This document shows positions 1 through 4,990 of a stretch of 5,109 nucleotides of DNA, in pieces. Both the position numbers and the translations under genes were made by a program. Positions within the stretch are counted from its first letter, which is position 1. Each line of letters starts with the position of its first letter. The DNA is taken from assembly GCA_964653285.1 (NCBI GenBank), contig CAZZEX010000182.1, forward strand, positions 1 through 5,109, read 5' to 3'. Under the pieces are notes generated by a model. That model was not told where the DNA came from, made no database searches, and saw nothing but the letters and a program-made list of their open reading frames with translations. This DNA comes from CAZZEX01 sp964653285 (GTDB lineage Bacteria; Chloroflexota; Anaerolineae; B4-G1).

Positions 1-84
1 CACTGGTTGCCTGCTACGCGGCTGCCTGACCATTACCGCGACCGGACTTCCACCGGCTAGCAGACGACAGCTTTCAGGACACAC
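1..84 (-). mobile_element. Probable 5' end of a third group II intron, cut by the window edge
   Basis: On the minus strand this stretch starts with GTGTGTCC at 84, which fits the GUGYG consensus for group II intron 5' ends. A stem-loop CCGG-TGGAAGT-CCGG begins about 29 bases in. The other two introns in the window have equivalent hairpins about 30 bases in (GGGG-TGAAAGT-CCCC and CGGG-AGGCAGT-CCCG). A further stem CGCGG/CCGCG follows. There is no open reading frame of note. The 5' flank is the hairpin GGGGG/CCCCC formed around the attC R'' sequence. Only 84 bases are visible, so catalytic domains cannot be checked. The alternative is that this is simply the variable loop of a long attC site. 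Confidence 0.45.
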
Positions 85-106
85 CAGCGGGGGTTATGCG
101 GCCCCC
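85..106 (-). other. Left end (R'' side) of the attC of the beta-helix cassette
   Basis: The minus strand at 103-93 reads GGCCGCATAAC, the exact 11-base complement of GTTATGCGGCC, which begins the same cassette at 1793-1783. In integron cassettes, R'' of the attC pairs with the R' carried at the cassette's own 5' end, so this marks the tail of the beta-helix cassette. The R'' core is GCATAAC (99-93). Flanking G and C runs also let it form a local hairpin with a 5-bp GGGGG/CCCCC stem (90-107). The right half of the attC is not in the window. Unlike the other three attC sites, the left arm lacks the CACCCGAC core, perhaps because an intron interrupts it at 84. Confidence 0.7.
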
Positions 107-193
107 TTACCCTACGCAAAAACTGACCTTGCTGCCCAAACAAAAGTTCTGTCTTAGGGCTGTCAATGCACCCTGGCCCATTATCAAGGTTCT

Positions 194-1735
194 TCAAGGT
201 ATTACGTACAGGCGCAGTACCAATGGCAAGTGAATATACCTAGGGGCTCCAGGTGGCCAGTATTCATCGGCACCCAGGTCGGGGCTGCGAAGTCGTGGTT
301 GGTTGTCTATGTCGGCGGATATGCCTGTATCTATACCCTTGTCAATGGCCGCTGAGCCTGTAGCCAGATGGTAGCCGTCAAGGGTAAAGACTGGGTCACC
401 CTCGTGCTGATTCTGCACTGTTACTGTGGATGTGATGGACCACGACACGGTGATAGGTGTGTTATGCCAGAGGATACTATTGACCGCGACTGTGTTGCCG
501 CTAGTGACGGCGATGCCCACGGAATGGCTCACTAAAATAGTATTGGTGAGGACAACGCTGCTATTGGGCAACATGGTGCTGGTAACGTAGACCCCACTGC
601 CATTGCCGCCAGTGTTGCGAGCAATGGTGGAATGCAACAAATGAGGAGATGAGCGAGAAACATACAGACCGCTGCCCCTCCCGCCAGCTCGATTATCGGC
701 GATGACAGTGTTGACCAATGTGACATCGCTGTAGTCTTTTAGATATACCCCCCCACCGTCGTCTGCAGCAATGTTGGCGGCCACAATGTTGTCGCTGAAT
801 CGGGCGTTACTTACACTCAAGCATAGCCCCCCGCCATCATCCTCTGCGATGTTACTGGAAATTGTATTACCAGTGAACACGTTACTGCCGAACAATATAG
901 ATAACCCACCACAACTGGAGTGAGCAGTATTGGAAACAATGGTGTTGTCGCTAAGCGCGACATCACTGTTGACTAGGGATGCTCCCCCACCCCAGTCAGC
1001 AGTGTTGGAGACTATAGTGTTACCGCTGAGTGTGGCAGGAGCAACGCCGTAGCCAGAATAGGTCACAAACAGGCCACCGCCGCTTCCAGCAGTGTTGGAT
1101 TCAATCTTGTTGCCGTTGAGTGTAGCAGCACTCTGGTATATCCCCACCCCACCGCCTCTATAGGCGGTGTTAGAGATAATGGTGTTGTCGTTGAGTGTAG
1201 TAGCGGTCCTGTACACATATACCCCACCTCCAACATCAAGCCCATAGTCATCTCCTCCTAGGCCATCTGCGCGTCCGCCAGTAATGTGCAGGCCTTCGAC
1301 GGTAGGGCTGACATCGCCAGTGATGTAGAGCACGCGTCCCTGCCCCCCTGCGTCCAGCGTAGTAGGGTAAGTGACAGGATTAGAGATGTTCCAGTTGGCG
1401 GTAGTATAGCCACCTCGGATGGTAATAGTCTTGCTAATGTAGACTACCTGGGTAACAACCCCAGTAGTCGTAACGTCCCTGCGAGGACGTACACAAATGT
1501 CGGTGTATGTGCCAGAGGCCACGCGAATCTCGTCTCCATCAGTAGCATTTTCTACTGCTTCCTGCACGCCCCCGTAGCAAGGAGTGGCTGTGCCTCCGCC
1601 ACAGTCCCCACTGGGGGCCACATAGAGAATGCCAGGGTCGGCCCGCACATCCGACCTAGCCAGGACAAAAACAGTCACCACAGCTGCCAGTCCGCTTAAA
1701 AGGGTAAAGGTGATCAGATCTGTCTTGCGCCTCAT
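194..1735 (-). CDS. Secreted right-handed parallel beta-helix repeat protein (513 aa), Chloroflexota-type tail
   Basis: A predicted exported surface or extracellular protein. Residues 1-32 form a signal peptide: MRRK, a hydrophobic stretch, then a site near VRADP. Residues 35-80 (ILYVAPSGDC, then GVQEAV, then GDEIRVASGTY) match the entry region of pectate-lyase-like beta-helix proteins. From about 180 to 385 there are eight imperfect repeats with the pattern L-x-x-N-T-I-x-S-N-T-A-x-x-G-G-G-x-x-(L/V), spaced about 24-30 residues, as in polymorphic-repeat beta-helices. Residues 484-491 (SPDLGADE) resemble the end of choice-of-anchor Q domains. The tail YIHLPLVLR is a C-terminal motif common in secreted Chloroflexota proteins. 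No catalytic residues can be assigned, so an enzyme role is unsupported; adhesion or surface display is only an inference. The ATG start has a good AAGGAGG sequence (1741-1747) five bases upstream. It is the only gene in its cassette. Confidence 0.9.
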   Translation of the reverse strand: MRRKTDLITFTLLSGLAAVVTVFVLARSDVRADPGILYVAPSGDCGGGTATPCYGGVQEAVENATDGDEIRVASGTYTDICVRPRRDVTTTGVVTQVVYISKTITIRGGYTTANWNISNPVTYPTTLDAGGQGRVLYITGDVSPTVEGLHITGGRADGLGGDDYGLDVGGGVYVYRTATTLNDNTIISNTAYRGGGVGIYQSAATLNGNKIESNTAGSGGGLFVTYSGYGVAPATLSGNTIVSNTADWGGGASLVNSDVALSDNTIVSNTAHSSCGGLSILFGSNVFTGNTISSNIAEDDGGGLCLSVSNARFSDNIVAANIAADDGGGVYLKDYSDVTLVNTVIADNRAGGRGSGLYVSRSSPHLLHSTIARNTGGNGSGVYVTSTMLPNSSVVLTNTILVSHSVGIAVTSGNTVAVNSILWHNTPITVSWSITSTVTVQNQHEGDPVFTLDGYHLATGSAAIDKGIDTGISADIDNQPRLRSPDLGADEYWPPGAPRYIHLPLVLRLYVIP

Positions 1736-1740
1736 TCTGC

Positions 1741-1747
1741 CCTCCTT
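1741..1747 (-). promoter_or_regulatory. Ribosome binding site of the beta-helix gene
   Basis: The minus strand reads AAGGAGG, five bases before the ATG at 1735. This fixes the start codon and shows that the cassette carries its own strong translation signal. Confidence 0.85.
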
Positions 1748-1762
1748 GCCTATTCGTGGATA

Positions 1763-1781
1763 TTGAGATACGTCGTCTCAA
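1763..1781 (-). other. Hairpin in the 5' leader of the beta-helix gene
   Basis: TTGAGA and TCTCAA form a perfect 6-bp stem around a 7-base loop (CGACGTA), between the cassette start and the ribosome binding site. No T-run follows, so it is not an intrinsic terminator. It could protect the transcript or modulate translation, but nothing in the sequence decides this. Confidence 0.35.
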
Positions 1782-1786
1782 AGGCC

Positions 1787-1911
1787 GCATAACGGCACCC
1801 GCATAACCCGCTTGGCGGATGCGTGGTGAGCACTTCCGCCAGACGAGCTAACTACAATGCGTGTGGAGATGTTGTTTTGGCGCGAGATTAGCCAAGTCGG
1901 GTGCGTTATGG
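1787..1911 (-). other. attC site with a duplicated right end, just before the beta-helix cassette
   Basis: The left arm (minus strand) has R'' CCATAAC (1911-1905), then G, CACCCG (1903-1898), an unpaired A (1897) and CTTGGC (1896-1891). The right arm has GCCAAG (1816-1811), an extra CGGGTTATG (1810-1802), CGGGTG (1801-1796), C and CGTTATG. The arms pair perfectly once the nine extra bases are skipped: CATAACG with CGTTATG, CACCCG with CGGGTG, CTTGGC with GCCAAG. There are two candidate R' cores, both GTTATGC, at 1807-1801 and 1793-1787. Between the arms is a variable loop containing another hairpin (GGCGGA 1814-1819 with TCCGCC 1835-1840). The unpaired A within CACCCGAC is the same as in the other attC sites here. 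Confidence 0.75.
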
Positions 1912-2058
1912 TCGGCGAGGCGGTCGCCCACCCCACCGCCACTCCAGGTAGGGTCGAGAGCAGGCGCGCGCGCTTTAGGGTCAGGTGGCTTTTCTACGCC
2001 TTTCGTTGTGGGCCTCAGTCCAGCTCCCATAGCCACGTTTCCAGCTCCCGCCTCGTCC

Positions 2059-2089
2059 AACCCAGCGTGCGGATTTCCCGCACTGGGCT
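2059..2089 (-). ncRNA. Domain V hairpin of group II intron 2
   Basis: The minus strand shows AGCCCAG-TGCGG, a GAAAT loop, CCGCA, a two-base CG bulge, then CTGGGTT. This is the form of domain V: it begins with the AGC catalytic triad, has a GAAA-type loop, and has a 2-nt bulge on the 3' strand. It lies about 34 bases after the reverse transcriptase stop codon, the usual place. Confidence 0.75.
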
Positions 2090-2122
2090 GTCCTGTTGGC
2101 TTCTCGTCGAGGCTTATGCGAC

Positions 2123-2295
2123 CTATCGCGCTGGCAGCACTTTCGGATTCTGGTAGTACCGCACCTGGTAGTCTCCATACAGTCCTGGCGCTTGGTACAA
2201 CCACTTCCTACTCCATCTGTTCCAGCCGAATCGGCCTTCGCCTTGACGTATATCCTCCGTCTCAGGTCTTGCAGATTAATGGACGCCTTTGTCAT
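2123..2295 (-). pseudogene. Remnant of group II intron reverse transcriptase/maturase: N- and C-terminal ends fused by a deletion
   Basis: The ATG at 2295 opens MTKASINLQDLRRRIYVKAK, the characteristic N-terminus of a large bacterial group II intron reverse transcriptase family. After about 23 codons the frame is lost near 2230-2222. In the next frame the sequence reads FGWNRWSRKWLYQAPG and ends in NPKVLPAR followed by TAG (2125-2123), the family's C-terminus. Everything between, including all reverse transcriptase catalytic motifs and most of the thumb/maturase domain, is missing. The two parts are joined out of frame, so no fusion of both ends is made. Intact relatives are roughly 400 residues, so about 350 codons are gone. 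The family lacks a C-terminal endonuclease domain. The protein is certainly non-functional. Confidence 0.85.
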
Positions 2296-2809
2296 CTCGT
2301 CCCTGCCTCCCTTTTTGTTAGAGGAACTACCAACAGCAGGGCCCCTTCGCTCCCCAGGCATTACCCCGGTTCATCGCTACTACGGACCCATCCGCCACCC
2401 TCTCGCCTTCGACCCATTTCCCAGTGTCACTGGTTATAGGGCCTATCTTTCTCCAGTGATTTCTCCCTGGGGCGAGGAGGGTTTCTCCAGTTGCTTAGCG
2501 TGTCCTTGTCACCATGCTGTCGCTACCACCCCGCCGGAGTGGGTCAGCCGTCAATGCCAGCCTTCCGCTGCCCATGCTGCCTTCGCCTCCGGGATGCAGG
2601 CTCGGCCTCCGGGACTTTGCACTTTCGGGGCCACCTGTGCGTTCACTTTCGTTACGGCCTGGTGACTCGCTGTCATCCCTCAGATGGCATTGTCGATAGG
2701 CTTCAGAATTTCGGTTTCCCTCCACCCTGCTATCCAAGCTACGGGGCTCCTGGCTTTTACCCCGACGGGACTGCCTCCCGCTGAACACGCCAGCCTTCGC
2801 TGGACACAC

Positions 2810-2840
2810 AGCCCGGCGTGCGGTTTTCCCGCACCGGGCT
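2810..2840 (-). ncRNA. Domain V hairpin of group II intron 1
   Basis: The minus strand shows AGCCCGG-TGCGG, a GAAAA loop, CCGCA, a CG bulge, then CCGGGCT. It has the same AGC start, loop type and 3' bulge as the domain V at 2089-2059, with different stem bases. Having two domain V hairpins is the clearest proof that two introns are present. Confidence 0.75.
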
Positions 2841-2879
2841 CTTCAGACAACCTTGCTTCCGCAAACGCTTCTTTCGAAG

Positions 2880-3056
2880 CGCCTTCGCTATTCCCCGCAG
2901 TGAGGTTAGCCTTGTTGGTCCGGCCCTCCATGTCCGGGCAAGGTTTCCTTTGCGGGCTATGGCTGCCTGTCAGCCCCTTCCCCTAGTGAGCCCTTTGGCT
3001 CACACGTGAACGGCCCTACCGTCTCAGAGTACTATGGGCTGATCTGACTCCCTGGC
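2880..3056 (-). pseudogene. N-terminal remnant of a second group II intron reverse transcriptase
   Basis: In one minus-strand frame the sequence reads ARESDQPIVL, a stop (3026-3024), DGRAVHV, a stop (3002-3000), AKGLTRGRG, a stop (2972-2970), and then a stretch ending GPTRLTSLRGIAKA. The pieces RESDQPIVL, DGRA, KGLT and LTSLRGI are recognisable from the N-terminal region of another common group II intron reverse transcriptase family, different from the one in intron 2. The match fades near 2880 and domain V begins at 2840, so the catalytic body is entirely absent. Three in-frame stops confirm it is dead. Recognition is from memory of the family and has not been checked by a search. Confidence 0.65.
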
Positions 3057-3610
3057 ATCCTTCGGCTTCCCTTCTCCTTTTCGGGCGGGATAGCCTACCT
3101 GGCCCATCGTTCGTATGCGTTTGCTCATCTACGTTTAGGGTCCGGCCTACTTCAGTTTCCGGGTTTCCCCTTCTGTGGCTCACCATCCGTTTCCCTTGCG
3201 TAGATGCCCCACTCACTCACGCTGTCCAGGAACCACCAGGGTCTCCCAAGTTCCTGGCATTTCTCTCCACACATCCCACGCTCTTCGTGGACCCCGGCAG
3301 ACCCTCCGAGCACTCACCTGTTTCTCGGTGCTCTTTGTATTGGCTTCTGGCCCGTTAACACCATCGCCATCTGCTTATGAGGCTTGCGCCCCCTAACTCT
3401 CTATCGAGGCTGTATCAAGTCTTGGGGGAGTGCGGTCTCCCTTGCGGGCTATGTGGTTCCCTGTGTACGCCTCAACCGCTTCGTTCGGTAATGTTCACAC
3501 CTCCTGAACTACCTTCCTAAACAGCTGCAACACTCGGTATGGGTGGTTGGTTAGACCTTACCCATTGGGGACTTTCACCCCAAAAGAAACGCCAAGTTCG
3601 CTTGGCGCAC

Positions 3611-3742
3611 TAACTGTCAGCATCACCCGCCCGCGCCGGATTTGCAGTCACTCCAGATTGTACAATGATTCCCGACAAATGCAGAAAAGCCGCGATTTGA
3701 CGGAGCGCCGAAGGCGCGGGTCGGGTGCATGCAGTGTTGGGC
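3611..3742 (-). other. attC recombination site of the nuclease cassette, R' split by group II intron 1
   Basis: R'' is GCCCAAC (3742-3736), a perfect RYYYAAC. The left arm is GCAT-(G)-CACCCG-(A)-CCCGCGCC (3732-3713) and the right arm is GGCGCGGG-CGGGTG-ATGC (3637-3620). They pair over 18 bp with two extrahelical bases, G and A, both on the left arm, as expected for attC. Spacers ACT and TGACA separate the arms from R'' and R'. R' begins GTTA (3614-3611), and then the intron starts. The variable loop (3638-3712) is about 75 bases. The extended R'' (GCGCGCCCAAC, 3746-3736) is complementary to the 5' end of the same cassette at 4801-4811. Confidence 0.9.
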
Positions 3743-3768
3743 GCGCACCGCAATCACACAGGAATACT

Positions 3769-4743
3769 CTACAACAGGACAACCTCGCTCTTGATATCAT
3801 AAGCAAGTTGACACGTGAACGTATGACTCTCTAGGAATGCATTCAGCCTCTCGTCAAATGCACTATCATTGAAAAGGGGCTTTGCCTCGAGATCTATTGG
3901 ACGGAAATCCCTAGGGATTTGGTAGTCCGCGTAGTCGTGGATTGTTGGCCGCTTATCCGCGGCAATGATCACTCCGTAGCCGCTCCAGACGACCTCACAT
4001 TCACTTTCCGTGCCACGGATGCAGACTCTACCCATCCCGTTCCGCCTCAAGTATTGAGCGAACAACCTCAACTCCTCCGCAGCGCCTGTGCACAGATCGG
4101 GGTAGTGAGTGACCAGAATGTGATCAAACACATACAGCTCAGAGAGGAAAAGCACGAGCTTCATCGGAATGTAGACCCACCGGTCGGTCTCCAGCCGCGT
4201 GATCAAGTGGATTTCCCGATACCCCGACTGGCGGAGTGCTGCAATGATGTCAGGAGTGAAGAAGTATCTGTAGAAGTCCTTGGCGGCAATCTGGAACAAC
4301 AGACTCTCCGTGTCAAAGACGATCAGGTTAACGTGGATAAGCTCTGCCGCATACTCCTTGAGTTTCTCATTCTTACCACGGATGACTTCAGCGACCATAC
4401 GGGCGTATTCGCCAACCCTCGGCACTTCTTGGAAGATACCCTGTATTTCCTGGTCAGGTTCGCCATCTCGGACCAGTGTAGCCACGCAGACCGGGAGGGC
4501 CGTCTTGTCATCCTTGTGACGATAGCGTTCCTCGGTCAGTATCTGCGTGACGTACTCCGCTATGTTGCGAACCCTAGCATTGGATTCGGAGCAATAGAAT
4601 TCCGTCACTTCAACCCCGAACGCCAAGGCTTGGCCCTTTTTCTTAATCCGGAAGTCAGGGCTTTCGCTTTCTATGACTTCCTCGAAATCGCCATCCCCAT
4701 AGACCATATCCAGGATGGCTCTTTCTCTTTCCTTCCGTCCCAC
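3769..4743 (-). CDS. Cassette-encoded protein with a PD-(D/E)XK-nuclease-like N-terminus (324 aa), function unknown
   Basis: I do not recognise a named family. The N-terminal 50 residues look like the core of the PD-(D/E)XK nuclease fold: acidic residues at 21-27, then S-P-D-F (D30), a lysine-rich turn (KKKGQ) and a strand GVEVTEF with E45. The usual lysine of the E-x-K motif is replaced by T47, with E48 following; this E-x-T-E form is seen in some nuclease-like proteins, so activity is uncertain. The rest alternates predicted beta strands (ALPVCVATL 82-90, HVNLIVFD 137-144, REIHLI near 175) with charged helices. There is no signal peptide or membrane segment, so it should be cytoplasmic. The start is GTG at 4743, chosen because AGGAGG lies eight bases upstream. 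A role in phage defence or DNA processing is a guess from the cassette context and motif only. Confidence 0.85.
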   Translation of the reverse strand: MGRKERERAILDMVYGDGDFEEVIESESPDFRIKKKGQALAFGVEVTEFYCSESNARVRNIAEYVTQILTEERYRHKDDKTALPVCVATLVRDGEPDQEIQGIFQEVPRVGEYARMVAEVIRGKNEKLKEYAAELIHVNLIVFDTESLLFQIAAKDFYRYFFTPDIIAALRQSGYREIHLITRLETDRWVYIPMKLVLFLSELYVFDHILVTHYPDLCTGAAEELRLFAQYLRRNGMGRVCIRGTESECEVVWSGYGVIIAADKRPTIHDYADYQIPRDFRPIDLEAKPLFNDSAFDERLNAFLESHTFTCQLAYDIKSEVVLL

Positions 4744-4751
4744 TACTGGTG

Positions 4752-4757
4752 CCTCCT
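4752..4757 (-). promoter_or_regulatory. Ribosome binding site that sets the GTG start
   Basis: The minus strand reads AGGAGG, eight bases before GTG at 4743. No ATG with comparable spacing is present, so the GTG start is preferred. Confidence 0.85.
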
Positions 4758-4817
4758 AGATTGCCGCTTCAGCCCACGGGATGAGCCGACAAGGTAGATT
4801 GCGCGCCCAACGATTTA

Positions 4818-4990
4818 AACGATTTAGCTCAGCCGCGCACACCCCGTAGGCACGCGAAACCTACCCCGCCAACCCGAACGTTGTCTCGGAGAGTCCGTTC
4901 TGCCTTGAACGATTTAGCTCAGCCGCGCACACCCCGTAGGCATGCGAAACCTACCCCGCCAACCCGAACGTTGTCTCGGAGAGTCCGTTC
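4818..4990 (-). repeat. Two tandem 83-bp direct repeats at a 90-bp period
   Basis: Copies at 4818-4900 and 4908-4990 differ at one base (C at 4853, T at 4943) and are separated by seven bases. Each copy ends on the minus strand in AAATCGTT. A nine-base scrap (TTTAAATCG, 4819-4811) repeats this end once more next to the nuclease cassette start. Each unit contains a GTAGG/CCTAC hairpin. The whole block sits between two good R' cores: GTTGAAC (4993-4987) and GTTGGGC (4811-4805). An attC would be expected here to close a cassette, yet no long paired arms could be found. There is no convincing gene. Confidence 0.85.

Larger units (their letters stand above)
93..1792 (-). mobile_element. Integron gene cassette carrying the beta-helix gene (3' end not complete)
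   Basis: The cassette starts at the G^TT cleavage position (G at 1793, TT at 1792-1791) and holds one gene in the usual cassette orientation. It ends in an attC that begins with R'' at 99-93. The 11-base complementarity between 1783-1793 and 93-103 ties the two ends together. The gene starts 57 bases into the cassette and stops about 90 bases before the attC. No promoter was recognised inside it, as is usual for cassettes. The far end of the attC lies beyond the left edge or is displaced by an intron. Confidence 0.75.
1947..2809 (-). mobile_element. Group II intron 2: ribozyme mostly present, reverse transcriptase deleted
   Basis: The 5' end GTGTGTCC at 2809 is followed by the hairpin CCAGC-GAAG-GCTGG and a second hairpin CGGG-AGGCAGT-CCCG. 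About 500 bases of structured, open-frame-poor RNA (domains I-III) lead to a reverse transcriptase start at 2295. After the remnant's stop (2123) comes domain V (2089-2059) and then a domain VI-like stem: GGCGGGAGC pairs with GCTCTCG-(A)-CC. The bulged A is at 1954, eight bases before the proposed 3' end at 1947 (or 1948 for a terminal AC), which fits a lariat branch point. The element is about 860 bases, roughly 1.1 kb shorter than relatives with an intact reverse transcriptase. It could splice if its fold is intact but could move only with a protein supplied in trans. The 3' end is inferred, not certain. Confidence 0.7.
2810..3610 (-). mobile_element. Group II intron 1: 5' portion through domain V, interrupted by intron 2
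   Basis: The 5' end GTGCGCC at 3610 fits GUGYG exactly. It is followed by the hairpin CCAAG-CGAA-CTTGG and by GGGG-TGAAAGT-CCCC about 30 bases in, features of domain I. About 550 bases of structured RNA follow, including the stem AGGAAC/GTTCCT around 3220-3255. A broken reverse transcriptase N-terminus comes next (3056-2880), then domain V (2840-2810). No domain VI of its own is seen before intron 2 starts at 2809, so it was displaced downstream or lost. The intron begins inside the R' core of the attC closing the nuclease cassette (GTTA | GTGCG). Overlapping plus-strand frames across this block are not genes. Confidence 0.75.
3614..4810 (-). mobile_element. Complete integron gene cassette carrying the nuclease-like gene
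   Basis: The cassette runs from the TT of GTTGGGC (G at 4811) to the G of GTTA (3614), 1197 bp with one gene filling most of it. The 11 bases at its start (GTTGGGCGCGC on the minus strand, 4811-4801) are the exact complement of the first bases of its attC, the classic sign of one excisable cassette. The gene begins 67 bases in and its stop codon lies 26 bases before R''. Confidence 0.85.

Noticed and set aside
90..107. Intrinsic terminator for the beta-helix gene (GGGGG/CCCCC hairpin)
   Set aside because: No T-run follows on the minus strand. The sequence is better explained as the R'' end of the cassette's attC.
1848..2204. A 118-residue minus-strand open frame after the intron remnant
   Set aside because: It spans domain V and the domain VI-like region of intron 2. 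The peptide is a translation of ribozyme sequence and its start lacks a ribosome binding site.
1861..2784. Overlapping plus-strand open frames (192, 189 and 97 residues) across the intron block
   Set aside because: They lie opposite group II intron RNA, are rich in proline, serine and cysteine, lack ribosome binding sites and resemble no family. They are by-products of GC-rich structured RNA.
3919..4797. A 292-residue plus-strand open frame
   Set aside because: It is antisense to the nuclease-like gene, which has a clear ribosome binding site, cassette placement and plausible protein features. The plus-strand frame has none of these.
4818..4990. CRISPR array
   Set aside because: There are only two repeats, each 83 bp, with a seven-base gap; there are no unique spacers of CRISPR size and no cas genes.
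4818..4990. tRNA gene suggested by TTAGCTCAG
   Set aside because: There is no matching D-stem partner, no anticodon or T-arm, and no acceptor stem, so the resemblance is chance.
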